Of a stretch of 64,000 bases of DNA, positions 32,242 through 40,894 are shown piece after piece. The DNA is from Luteimonas chenhongjianii (GTDB lineage Bacteria > Pseudomonadota > Gammaproteobacteria > Xanthomonadales > Xanthomonadaceae): NCBI RefSeq assembly GCF_002327105.1, contig NZ_CP023406.1, positions 310,001 to 374,000 on the forward strand, read 5' to 3'. The notes under the pieces were generated by a model. The model ran no database searches. It saw only the letters and a program-made list of their open reading frames with translations, and was not told the origin of the DNA. Position numbers and translations under genes: made by a program. Each line of letters begins with the position of its first letter. Within the stretch, counting starts at the first letter, position 1.

Positions 32242-34254
32242 ATGCTGAGCGAGCTCTTCAACAGTCTGGTCGCCTGGGTCGGCGACCATCCGGTCGCCGC
32301 CGGCATCGTGATCTTCCTGATCGCGTTCTGCGACGCGGCGATCATCCTGGGCGCCGTGGTGCCGGCCTTGCCGCTGCTGTTTGCGATCGGCGTGCTGATC
32401 GGCCTGGGCGAAATTTCCGGTCCCTACGCGGTGGCCTGCGCGGCGATCGGCGCGATGGCCGGCGACGGCGTGAGCTACTGGGTGGGCCGTCGCTGGGGCC
32501 ATGGTCTGCGGGGCATCTGGCCGTTCCGCAAGTATCCGCAGCTGCTCGACCGCAGCGAAACGGTGTTCCGCCGCAATGCGATCAAGAGCATCCTGGTCGC
32601 GCGCTATGTCGGCCCGATCCGACCGTTCGTGCCGGCGATCGCAGGCATTGCCCACATGCCGCTGCGCCAGTATCTGCCAATCAGTGCGGCGGCCTGCCTG
32701 TCGTGGTCGGCGCTGTTTCTGGCGCCGGGCTGGATCTTCGGCGCCTCCTACGACGCCGTCGCTGCGGTCGCAGACCGACTGGCGCTGGTGCTGGGCGCGC
32801 TGGTCGCGGTGCTCGCGCTGGCCTGGGCGATCGTGATCTACAGCTATCGCTGGTTCGATGCCCACGCCAACAGCCTGCTGACCCGGCTGCTGCTGTGGAG
32901 TCGCGCGCATCCGCGCCTGGGCCGCTATGCGGTTTCTCTGGTGGACCCGCGGCGGCCGGAATCGGCCTCGCTGCTGATCCTGGCGGCCTGCCTGCTGGCC
33001 ATCGGCTGGGCCTGCTTTGCACTCCTGGCCACAGTGATCATGCGTGGCGAGCCACTGGTGATCGACCAGACGGTCTTCCAGTTCATGTACGAACTGCGCA
33101 ATCCGTTGGCCGACCGGATGATGGCCGCACTCGCCTCGATCGGTGACGTCCACGTGCTCGGCCCGGCCGTCGCGCTGACCCTGGCCTGGCTGATCTGGCG
33201 GCGGCGCTGGCTCGGGGCCGCGCACTGGCTGGCAGCGCTCGCCTTCGGCATGGCGCTGACCGCGCTGCTCGGCGCGGTGATCGACATGCCGCGCCCACCG
33301 ACCGCGCATGGCGGCTTCGGGTTTCCCGCGGTGGAGATCACGATATGCACGATCGTGTTCGGCTTTTTCGCCGTGCTGATCGCGCGCGAGCTGCCCGGCC
33401 GGACGCGGGTCTGGCCCTATCTCGTCTCCGGCGTCGTGGTCGCGGTACTCGGCTTTGCGCGCCTGTATCTGGGCGCGCACTGGCTCAGCGACATCGTCGG
33501 CGGCATGCTGCTGGGCGTCGTCTGGCTGCTTATCCTGGGCATCGCCTACCGTCGCCACGTCGAGCGCAGCTTCTGGATGCGCCCGGTGGCGCTGATCTTC
33601 TATCTCACCTTCGCCCTCGCGGCGCTCTGGCATGCGCCGCGCGCAGTCGATCCGCTGCTGGCGAAGTTCGCGTCGCAGCCGCCGATGTTGACGCTGGACG
33701 CGGACGCATGGTGGGAACGCGACTGGCGCGCCCTGCCGGGCCAACTGCGCGAACGCGACCCGGCCCATCGTTGGCCGCTCGATGTGCAGATCGCCGGACC
33801 TCTGGCGCCCCTGCAGGCGCGCCTCGAAGCCCACGGCTGGGAGGTCCAGCCGCAGGCCGGCTGGATGCGCGTGCTCTCCCTGCTCGACGACGACATCACC
33901 CCGGCCCAGCAGCCGGTGCTGCCGGCTACGCTGGACACCGTGGCCGAAACCCTGCTGATGCGACGCACGACCGATGACGGCCAGACCGAGGTATTGCGAC
34001 TGTGGCGCGCCCCGGCGCAGCTCGACGATGGCGCCGAGCTGTGGGTCGGTAGCAGCCAGGCGATGCGCTATACCCGCCCCTTCGGCGCGTTCGGTCTGTG
34101 GCAGCCGCAGCCCGACACCCAGAGCGTGCACCGCGGCCTGCGCGAGGTGCTCGACGACTTCCCGAGTCGCGAGGAAGTGCATCCGCAGTCGGGCATCCCG
34201 ACGCTGCGGCTGCGCACCGACGGCGGCTCAGTCGTCGTCGACCAGGCGCAATAG
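32242..34254 (+). CDS. DedA / PAP2 / LssY-C fusion membrane protein
   Basis: 670 residues from ATG 32242. Residues about 1-200 are a DedA/SNARE-associated domain (GDGVSYWVGRRWGHGLRG, RYVGPIRPFVPAIAGI). Residues about 250-440 are a multi-TM PAP2 phosphatase domain with RP at DMPRPP and ARLYLGAHWLSD as the third motif (R, H and D kept). Residues about 480-660 form a soluble LssY C-terminal domain. Such fusions are thought to handle undecaprenyl or phospholipid phosphates in the inner membrane. The second PAP2 motif, normally P-S-G-H, reads F-P-A-V-E, so a key His is missing. Its 3' end overlaps the convergent next gene by 27 bp. Confidence 0.85.
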   Translation: MLSELFNSLVAWVGDHPVAAGIVIFLIAFCDAAIILGAVVPALPLLFAIGVLIGLGEISGPYAVACAAIGAMAGDGVSYWVGRRWGHGLRGIWPFRKYPQLLDRSETVFRRNAIKSILVARYVGPIRPFVPAIAGIAHMPLRQYLPISAAACLSWSALFLAPGWIFGASYDAVAAVADRLALVLGALVAVLALAWAIVIYSYRWFDAHANSLLTRLLLWSRAHPRLGRYAVSLVDPRRPESASLLILAACLLAIGWACFALLATVIMRGEPLVIDQTVFQFMYELRNPLADRMMAALASIGDVHVLGPAVALTLAWLIWRRRWLGAAHWLAALAFGMALTALLGAVIDMPRPPTAHGGFGFPAVEITICTIVFGFFAVLIARELPGRTRVWPYLVSGVVVAVLGFARLYLGAHWLSDIVGGMLLGVVWLLILGIAYRRHVERSFWMRPVALIFYLTFALAALWHAPRAVDPLLAKFASQPPMLTLDADAWWERDWRALPGQLRERDPAHRWPLDVQIAGPLAPLQARLEAHGWEVQPQAGWMRVLSLLDDDITPAQQPVLPATLDTVAETLLMRRTTDDGQTEVLRLWRAPAQLDDGAELWVGSSQAMRYTRPFGAFGLWQPQPDTQSVHRGLREVLDDFPSREEVHPQSGIPTLRLRTDGGSVVVDQAQ

Positions 34255-34812
34255 GGTTTCCAGCCGCACGTCGGGATCGTCCTGCTGCAGCAGCAGCTGA
34301 CGTTTCGGCTGCTCCAGCGGCAACAGCTCGGCCAGGCGCCAGCCGACCCAGGCCGCGTCGTCGAAATGCGGCTCCGGAAAGGCCTGGCCGGCGCCGTCGA
34401 TGTGCTCGAGGATCTTGCGCAGCACCAGGCCCAGCACCGCGTGCTCGGGTTGCAGGTCGATCGTGGGATCGGGCGCGCACCAGTCGACATCGGCCACCAC
34501 CAGCCCGCTGTCGCGCACGCGCGTGCGCCGCACGTGGAAGCGGCGCCCGCCACGCACGCGCAGCGTGAGCAGGCCATCGGCGCCCATGTCGAAATCCTCG
34601 ATCAGCGCCTCGGTGCCGATGCCGGCGGGGGTCGCGGGCGTGCCCACTTCGTCGCCCTCGAGGATCAGGCAGATGCCGAAACCGGTGCCGCGGCGCCCGC
34701 ATTCGCGGACCAGATCGAGGTAGCGCGGCTCGAACACGCGCAGGGCCAGCGCGGCGCCGGGCACGAGCACGGTACGCAGCGGGAACAGCGGCAACGAGGT
34801 GTCATCAGCCAT
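34228..34812 (-). CDS. Lon-substrate-binding-domain (LonN-like) protein
   Basis: 194 residues consisting of the N-terminal domain of Lon protease alone: LPLFPLRTVLVPGAALALRV, FEPRYLDLVRECGRRGTGFG, then a GIGTEALIEDFD strand and a helical end. No AAA or protease domain follows. Stand-alone LonN proteins are common in this family, with unproven roles in substrate handling. mpl ends just upstream (31 bp), same strand, so they may be co-transcribed. Confidence 0.88.
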   Translation of the reverse strand: MADDTSLPLFPLRTVLVPGAALALRVFEPRYLDLVRECGRRGTGFGICLILEGDEVGTPATPAGIGTEALIEDFDMGADGLLTLRVRGGRRFHVRRTRVRDSGLVVADVDWCAPDPTIDLQPEHAVLGLVLRKILEHIDGAGQAFPEPHFDDAAWVGWRLAELLPLEQPKRQLLLQQDDPDVRLETLLRLVDDD

Positions 34813-34843
34813 GCGCGCAGTCTAGGCGGGCGGGCGTGTGCGC

Positions 34844-36199
34844 TCAGTCGCGCAGACTGGCGGAAAACCGCTGCGGCGCCCCGTCGAAACCGCCGTTCGA
34901 CATGAACACCACGTGGTCACCGCGGCGCACCCGCGCGCCGAGCTCGGCGAGCAGCGTATCGACGTCGGGCACTGCCAGGGCCTCGGCGCGGACTGCGGCG
35001 ACCACCGCGCCGGCGTCCCATGCGAGCTCGGGCCGGTGCAGGAACAGCACGTCGTCCGCAAGGTCCAGGGACGGCGCCAGCGCCTGCGCATGCGCGCCCA
35101 GCCGCATCGAATTGCTGCGTGGCTCCATCGCCACGACGATGCGCGCCCCGCCGACCCTGGCCCGCAGCCCCGCCAGCGTCGTTGCGATCGCTGTCGGGTG
35201 GTGGGCGAAATCGTCGTAGACCGTGATGCCGCCGGCGCTGCCGAGCACTTCGAGCCGGCGCTTGACGCTGCGGAAGCCGCCCAGCGCGGGCAGCACCGTC
35301 GCCACCTCGACGCCGACCGCGGCGCAGGCGGCCAGCGCCGCCAGCGCGTTGAGCACGTTGTGATCACCCAGCAACGGCCATTCGACGGTGCCGAGCTCGA
35401 CCCCGTCGCGCAGCACGGTGAAGGCGCTGCCGTCGTCGGCGCGCTTGACCGCACACCAAGCGAAGGCCGGGTCGAAACCGAAGCGCTCGACCGGCGTCCA
35501 GCAGCCCATCGCGAGCACTTCGTCGAGGCGCGGCTCGTGGCCGTTGACGATCAGGCGGCCGCGGCCCGGCACGGTGCGGACCAGGTGATGGAACTGGCGC
35601 TGGATGGCGGCGACGTCGGGAAAGATGTCGGCGTGGTCGTATTCGAGGTTGTTGAGGATCGCGACCAGCGGCCGGTAGTGCACGAACTTGCTGCGCTTGT
35701 CGAAGAACGCGGTGTCGTACTCGTCGGCCTCCACCACGAACTCGCGCCCGCCGCCGATGCGTGCCGATACGCCGAAGTCCTCGGCGAGCCCGCCGATCAG
35801 GAAACCGGGCGCGCGCTGCGCGGCTTCCAGCAGGAAGGCGAGGATGGTGCTGGTCGTGGTCTTGCCATGCGTCCCGGCGACCGCGAGCACGTCGCGTCCG
35901 GGCAGCACATGGTCGCGCAGCCATTCCGCGCCGGAGGTGTAGGCACGCCCGCTGTCGAGCACGGCCTCGACCGCGGGGTTGCCGCGCGAGAGTGCGTTGC
36001 CGATGACGACCTGGTCCGCATCGCCGATGTGCGCGGCCTCGTAGCCCTGATGCAGCGTGATACCCAGCCGCTCGAGCTGCGTGGACATGGGCGGGTACAC
36101 CGCCTGGTCACTGCCTTCGACCGCATGGCCGAGTTCGCGTGCGAGCGCGGCGACGCCGCCCATGAAAGTGCCCGCGATGCCCAGAATATGAAGTTTCAA
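34844..36199 (-). CDS. mpl: UDP-N-acetylmuramate:L-Ala-gamma-D-Glu-meso-DAP ligase
   Basis: 451 residues beginning MKLHILGIAGTFMGGVAALA. Mur-ligase ATP site VAGTHGKTTTSTILAFLLEA, then PGFLIGGLAEDFGVSARIGG, which is diagnostic of Mpl rather than MurC, and FVVEADEYDTAFFDKRSKF. The C-terminal domain contains TVYDDFAHHPTAIATTL. The enzyme recycles murein tripeptide onto UDP-MurNAc. It lies upstream of the LonN-like gene on the same strand; the adk gene on its other side is separated by about 150 bp. Confidence 0.96.
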   Translation of the reverse strand: MKLHILGIAGTFMGGVAALARELGHAVEGSDQAVYPPMSTQLERLGITLHQGYEAAHIGDADQVVIGNALSRGNPAVEAVLDSGRAYTSGAEWLRDHVLPGRDVLAVAGTHGKTTTSTILAFLLEAAQRAPGFLIGGLAEDFGVSARIGGGREFVVEADEYDTAFFDKRSKFVHYRPLVAILNNLEYDHADIFPDVAAIQRQFHHLVRTVPGRGRLIVNGHEPRLDEVLAMGCWTPVERFGFDPAFAWCAVKRADDGSAFTVLRDGVELGTVEWPLLGDHNVLNALAALAACAAVGVEVATVLPALGGFRSVKRRLEVLGSAGGITVYDDFAHHPTAIATTLAGLRARVGGARIVVAMEPRSNSMRLGAHAQALAPSLDLADDVLFLHRPELAWDAGAVVAAVRAEALAVPDVDTLLAELGARVRRGDHVVFMSNGGFDGAPQRFSASLRD

Positions 36200-36347
36200 G
36201 AGCCGTTTCCTGGACGATCAGAAGGACGTTCGTAGACCCGGGCGTGGATCGCGCCCGCGTCCCTCTCAACTGGGACAGGGAAGTGGCGAGGGGTACGGGT
36301 CGACCCGTCTGTGGTCGGTGCCGGCCCCGCGCCGCTGCAACCGGGGA

Positions 36348-36926
36348 TCAGGCCGATGGCTGCTCGCGACCGATCGCCTTGACGATGCGCGCGAACACCT
36401 CGTCGAGCGAGCCGACGCCATCGACGACCGTCAGCTGGCCGTGGTCGCGATAGAAGGCGATCACCGGCGCGGTCTGCTGGTCGTAGATGTTGAGCCGGTG
36501 ACGCACCGATTCCGGGCTGTCGTCGGCGCGGCCTTCGGCCTGCGCACGGCCGGCGAGGCGTTCGATGATCTGTTCGTTGTCCACTTCCAGCTGAACGGCG
36601 GCGTCGAACGGCGCGCCGAGTTTCTCCAGCAGCGCATCGAGCGCGGCCGCCTGGGCCAGGTTGCGCGGATAGCCGTCGAGGATGAAGCCGGCCCTGGTGT
36701 CCTCGCGCGAGAAGCGGTCTTCCAGCATGCCCAGCAGGATCGCGTCGGACACCAGGTCGCCGCGGGCCATGATCGCCTTGGCTTCGAGTCCGAGCGGCGT
36801 GCCTGCGGCCACTTCGGCGCGCAGCAGATCGCCGGTGGAGATGTGCGGCACCTGCAGATGGTCCTTCAACCGTGCCGCCTGCGTGCCTTTGCCCGAGCCG
36901 GGTGCACCAAGAAGAACCAAACGCAT
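36348..36926 (-). CDS. adk: Adenylate kinase (short-LID form)
   Basis: 192 residues from ATG 36926 (MRLVLLGAPGSGKGTQAARL). P-loop GAPGSGKGTQ, the AMP-binding ISTGDLLRAEVAAGTPLG, DGYPRNLAQAAALD and RADDSPESVRHRLNIYDQQT. The long LID insert of the E. coli enzyme is absent, as is normal in this group. It equilibrates ATP+AMP with 2 ADP. The longer open frame upstream has no ribosome site. It is divergent from the PPi-phosphofructokinase gene. Confidence 0.96.
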   Translation of the reverse strand: MRLVLLGAPGSGKGTQAARLKDHLQVPHISTGDLLRAEVAAGTPLGLEAKAIMARGDLVSDAILLGMLEDRFSREDTRAGFILDGYPRNLAQAAALDALLEKLGAPFDAAVQLEVDNEQIIERLAGRAQAEGRADDSPESVRHRLNIYDQQTAPVIAFYRDHGQLTVVDGVGSLDEVFARIVKAIGREQPSA

Positions 36927-37045
36927 CGAACGCTCCTGCAAGTGTGGGAAACCGCGCCAGGACGCCGACGTACACTCGGTGGCGCTGCGGCGACAGCCGC
37001 GCCAGCTTACCGTATCCGCCCACGGCCCACTGAAGGACACGCGTC

Positions 37046-38302
37046 ATGGCTTCCGGCACCCTGCTCTACGCCCAGTCGGGCGGCGTCACCGCGGTCATCA
37101 ATGCCACCGCCTCGGCGGTCCTCCAGGAAGCGCGCAGCAGCCGGGTCAAGGTGCTCGCCGCGCGCAACGGCATTCTCGGCGCGCTGCGCGAGGATCTGGT
37201 GGATGCCTCGAGGATTCCGCTGGCGCAGGTGCGCGCGCTCGCACATACGCCCGGCGGCGCCTTCGGCTCGTGCCGCTACAAGCTCGGTTCGATCGAGGCC
37301 GACCGCGCGAAGTACGAACGGCTGATCGAGGTGCTGCGCGCGCACGACGTGCGCTGGTTCCTCTACAACGGCGGCAACGATTCGGCCGACACCGCCCTCA
37401 AGGTCTCCCGGCTCGCGGCCGAATTCGACTACCCGCTGACCTGCATCGGCGTACCCAAGACCATCGACAACGACCTGGCGGTCACCGATTGCTGCCCGGG
37501 GTTCGGATCGGCGGCGAAGTACACCGCGGTGTCGGTACGCGAAGCGGCGCTGGATGTCGCGGCGATGGCCGACACCTCCACCAAGGTGTTCGTCTACGAG
37601 GCCATGGGCCGGCACGCGGGTTGGCTGGCCGCGGCCGCGGGTCTGGCCGGGCAGGGTCCCGACGACGCGCCGCAGATCATCCTGTTTCCCGAGCGGGCGT
37701 TCGATGAGGCCGCGTTTCTCGCGAGGGTCCAGCGTGTGGTCGAGCGCGTGGGCTGGTGCGTCGTGGTCGCCAGTGAAGGCATCCGCGACGCCGACGGGCG
37801 CTTCGTCGCCGATGCCGGCGGCGGCCAGGATGCCTTCGGCCACACCCAGCTCGGCGGAGTGGCCTCCCGGCTCGCCGGCCGGGTCAAGGATGCGCTGGGT
37901 TACAAAGTGCACTGGACCCTGCCCGACTACCTGCAGCGCTCGGCGCGGCATGTCGCATCGAAGACCGACCTCGAGCAGGCGATGGCCGTCGGACGCGCCG
38001 CCGTGCAGTTCGCGCTTGCCGGGCGGAATGCGACGATGCCGGCGATCCGTCGCACATCCGATGCGCCGTACCGCTGGACGGTCGAGGCGGTGGCGCTCGA
38101 CAAGGTGGCCAACCATGAGAAGACCATGCCGGCGGGCTTCATCCGCCGCGATGGCTACGGGATCACGGCCGCGGCGCGCCGCTACCTGGAACCCCTGATC
38201 CGCGGCGAGGCGCCGCCGCCCTACGGTCGCGACGGCCTGCCGAAATACGTCGTGGTCGATGCGCCGGCGGTGCGGGGCAAGCTCCCCGCCTGGCCGGGCT
38301 GA
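37046..38302 (+). CDS. pfp: PPi-dependent 6-phosphofructokinase
   Basis: 418 residues. GTLLYAQSGGVTAVINATA opens the nucleotide/PPi site; FLYNGGNDSADTALKVSRLA carries GGND instead of the GGDGS of ATP-dependent enzymes, and IGVPKTIDNDLAVTD carries PKTIDND, the PPi-type catalytic loop. EAMGRHAGWLAAAAGLA is the fructose-6-phosphate site. It phosphorylates fructose-6-phosphate reversibly with pyrophosphate, so the cell probably runs glycolysis without ATP-Pfk at this step. The adk-pfp pairing is usual in xanthomonads. Confidence 0.95.
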   Translation: MASGTLLYAQSGGVTAVINATASAVLQEARSSRVKVLAARNGILGALREDLVDASRIPLAQVRALAHTPGGAFGSCRYKLGSIEADRAKYERLIEVLRAHDVRWFLYNGGNDSADTALKVSRLAAEFDYPLTCIGVPKTIDNDLAVTDCCPGFGSAAKYTAVSVREAALDVAAMADTSTKVFVYEAMGRHAGWLAAAAGLAGQGPDDAPQIILFPERAFDEAAFLARVQRVVERVGWCVVVASEGIRDADGRFVADAGGGQDAFGHTQLGGVASRLAGRVKDALGYKVHWTLPDYLQRSARHVASKTDLEQAMAVGRAAVQFALAGRNATMPAIRRTSDAPYRWTVEAVALDKVANHEKTMPAGFIRRDGYGITAAARRYLEPLIRGEAPPPYGRDGLPKYVVVDAPAVRGKLPAWPG

Positions 38303-38386
38303 ACCGGCCGCGGGGTTCAGCGTCCAGGCATTGAATCCGCGCCGACGTGCCCGATACAGCGGAGCTCCCTGCAAGCTGCCGGCCCG

Positions 38387-39199
38387 ATGCCCGAACTGCC
38401 CGAAGTCGAAACCACCCGCGCCGGCCTGGCGCCGCACGTGCTGGGCCGGCGGATCACCGGGGTCGTGCTGCGTCGCCCGGACCTGCGCTGGCCGATTCCG
38501 GACGAAGTCGGTGCGATGTTGCCCGGCCGGCGCATCGAAGCGATCCGGCGCCGCGCCAAGTATCTGCTGCTCGACACCGACGCCGGCAGCGCCCTGCTGC
38601 ACCTGGGCATGTCCGGCAGCCTGCGCGTGCTCGGACCCGACGTCCCGGTGCGCGCGCACGATCATGTCGACCTGAGTCTGGACTCCGGCCAGGTGCTGCG
38701 GTTCAACGACCCTCGCCGCTTCGGCTGCCTCCTGTGGCAGCCGGCGGGCGAGACCCACCCGCTGCTGCGCGATCTGGGGCCCGAACCGCTGGACGACAGC
38801 TTCGACGGTGACCATCTGTTCCTCGCCAGCCGCGGCCGCCGCGCGCCGGTCAAGACCTTCCTGATGGACCAGCGCATCGTGGTCGGTGTGGGCAACATCT
38901 ACGCGGCCGAAGCGCTGTTCGCCGCCGGCATCTCCCCGCTGCGCGAAGCCGGGCGCATCTCGCGCGAGCGCTACGCCCGGCTCGCTGCGGAAGTGAAGCG
39001 CATCCTCGCCCATGCGATCGGCCGCGGCGGCACGACCCTGCGAGATTTCATCAGCCCCGACGGCGCCCCCGGATATTTCGAACAGGAGCTCACCGCGTAT
39101 GGCCGCGGTGGCCAGCCCTGCCCGAACTGCGGCACGCCGCTGCGCAGTGCGCTGGTGGGGCAGCGCGCGACGGTCTGGTGTCCGCGCTGCCAGCGCTGA
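38387..39199 (+). CDS. mutM: Formamidopyrimidine-DNA glycosylase
   Basis: 270 residues. [14 protein letters not shown] gives the catalytic N-terminal Pro and Glu; [20 protein letters not shown], the H2TH region ([17 protein letters not shown]) and the zinc finger ([21 protein letters not shown]) are all intact. It removes 8-oxoguanine and formamidopyrimidines from DNA and nicks the site. Full length. The 230 bp after it hold no gene. Confidence 0.97.
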   Translation: MPELPEVETTRAGLAPHVLGRRITGVVLRRPDLRWPIPDEVGAMLPGRRIEAIRRRAKYLLLDTDAGSALLHLGMSGSLRVLGPDVPVRAHDHVDLSLDSGQVLRFNDPRRFGCLLWQPAGETHPLLRDLGPEPLDDSFDGDHLFLASRGRRAPVKTFLMDQRIVVGVGNIYAAEALFAAGISPLREAGRISRERYARLAAEVKRILAHAIGRGGTTLRDFISPDGAPGYFEQELTAYGRGGQPCPNCGTPLRSALVGQRATVWCPRCQR

Positions 39200-39431
39200 C
39201 CGGCTCCGGACACGTCATCCCGGCGAAGCCACGGCGCGCGCGGGCAGGCCGGTGCCGGGCGCCGCGGCTGTCGAACATGATGCGTTCAGGGCCGGCCTGC
39301 CGTCCAAGGCATCGCGGCCTACCCAGAGGCGTCGGGACAGCGCTGCGGCTTCGCGCCAAAGACCAGACATCGCGATCCCGTAGCTATCGATTGCTGCGCG
39401 CCCGAGGCGTCGCCGCCGCTCTGGCAGTGCC

Positions 39432-40055
39432 TCAGTCCAGCGGCAACGACGGCTGCAACGGCTCGATGCGCCCTTCCCCCCGCACGATGCGCTTGAACTC
39501 CGCGCGGGTGACGGACACATAGCGCTCGTTGCCGCCGATCTCCACCTGCGGCCCGTCCTGCAGCGCGTAGCCGTGATCATCGACGCGCACGGTCATCGTG
39601 GCCTTCTTGCCGGTATGGCAGATGGTCTTGATCTCGCTGAGCTCATCGGCCAGAGCCAGCAGGTGCTGGCTGCCTTCGAACAGTTCGCCGCGGAAATCGG
39701 TGCGCAGGCCATAGCACAGCACCGGGATCCGCAGTGAATCGACCACCTCCGACAGCTGCCACACCTGCGCGCGGGTGAGGAACTGGGCCTCGTCGACGAG
39801 CACGCAATGCAGACTGCCTTCACCGTCCACCTGGCTGCGCACGCAGGCGAGCAGATCGTCGCTCCGGGCGAAGGCCGTCGCGTCGGCGGACAGGCCGATC
39901 CGCGAGGCGACACGCCCGACGCCTGCGCGATGATCCAGGCGCGGGGTCAGGATCGCCACGCGCATCCCCCGCTCGCGGTAGTTGTGCGCGCTCTGCAGCA
40001 GCGTGGTGGTCTTTCCGGCGTTCATCGCCGAGTAGTAGAAGTACAGCTTGGCCAT
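39432..40055 (-). CDS. tdk: Thymidine kinase lacking zinc ligands
   Basis: 207 residues. Type II thymidine kinase: Walker [37 protein letters not shown] with the catalytic Glu, [14 protein letters not shown], and the lasso loop [14 protein letters not shown]. In E. coli-type enzymes four residues (C-x2-C near the middle, C-x2-H near the end) bind structural zinc; here they read C-H-T-G and V-S-V-T-R-A-E, so three of the four ligands are absent. The kinase core is otherwise complete. It phosphorylates thymidine in salvage. Confidence 0.94.
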   Translation of the reverse strand: MAKLYFYYSAMNAGKTTTLLQSAHNYRERGMRVAILTPRLDHRAGVGRVASRIGLSADATAFARSDDLLACVRSQVDGEGSLHCVLVDEAQFLTRAQVWQLSEVVDSLRIPVLCYGLRTDFRGELFEGSQHLLALADELSEIKTICHTGKKATMTVRVDDHGYALQDGPQVEIGGNERYVSVTRAEFKRIVRGEGRIEPLQPSLPLD

Positions 40056-40081
40056 GGGGCCATTCTAATCCCCACCTGCTT

Positions 40082-40795
40082 TCACTCCTGCGGCGGCGCG
40101 TCCTTCATCTGCTCGAGATCGCCTATCTCGACGCTGCCGGCGCGCGGCGTCTGCCAGGTCGCATCGTGCCAGGCCTGGTAGGCCTCGGGATCCCAGAACT
40201 TTTCCGCGTAGTACTCGGTGCCGTGGATGAGATGTTCATCCCCGTCAGGCCCGACCAGGCTTATCCACAGTGCGCCGGACCTGGAGCCGGTGCGGCTTCC
40301 GGTCATGCGCGCGCGTTCGCGTCTGAGCACCTGCGCAATACGGGGTTTCGCAGCAGGATCGCCGTATTCGGCGTACACGCTTTGCCCGCGTTCGAGTGCC
40401 GACTGCCGCTCTGCCGGCTCGAGCTGGTGCCAGTACAGCTCACGGAGCGATACGAAGCCTTCATAGCCGCGCTCGGCCGCGATATCCATCCAGACGTATG
40501 CGAGCGCGCGGTCCGCCGGCCGCCCTTGGCCGTTCCACAACAGCTCCGCGATCATGACCTGCGACGGCTTGTCGGCGTAACGCGCGGCACGGACAAACCA
40601 GCGCATGGCTTCCTTGTGGTCTCCCCGTTTGAAGGCCTGCCAGCCCCGGCCTCGATAGAGAAGGTCGGGGTGCGCGGCCAGGAAGCCGGCTGAACCCGTG
40701 AGCATTTGTTCGCGATGTTCAGATTTGCCGGACTGCGCCGACGCGACCGACGTGAGCAAGACGCTCAACAGCAGCCCTGACAGGATTCGTCTCAT
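40082..40795 (-). CDS. Exported SEL1-like repeat protein
   Basis: 237 residues from ATG 40795. A signal peptide (RRILSGLLLSVLLTSVASAQ) predicts periplasmic location. The centre holds SEL1/TPR-like helices: YRGRGWQAFKRGDHKEAMRW, AELLWNGQGRPADRALAYVW and MDIAAERGYEGFV. Such repeats bind proteins. The C-terminal part (GSRSGALWISLVGPDGDEHL, TEYYAEKFWDPEAYQAW) is unassigned. Function unknown. It is followed after 26 bp by tdk on the same strand. Confidence 0.78.
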   Translation of the reverse strand: MRRILSGLLLSVLLTSVASAQSGKSEHREQMLTGSAGFLAAHPDLLYRGRGWQAFKRGDHKEAMRWFVRAARYADKPSQVMIAELLWNGQGRPADRALAYVWMDIAAERGYEGFVSLRELYWHQLEPAERQSALERGQSVYAEYGDPAAKPRIAQVLRRERARMTGSRTGSRSGALWISLVGPDGDEHLIHGTEYYAEKFWDPEAYQAWHDATWQTPRAGSVEIGDLEQMKDAPPQE

Positions 40796-40894
40796 TTCTT
40801 GGCCTCTCCCTGGCTCGAACCCGCATTCTGACCGCTGCTGCGGGTTTCTCAAGTGTCCACGCTAAACTGCGCGTCGTTGTTTCGCCTGATTCGG

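Noticed and set aside
39200..39431. Gene between mutM and tdk
   Set aside because: Open frames are short and Arg/Ala-rich; the start (GTCATCCCGGCGAAGCC) looks like a common dispersed intergenic sequence.
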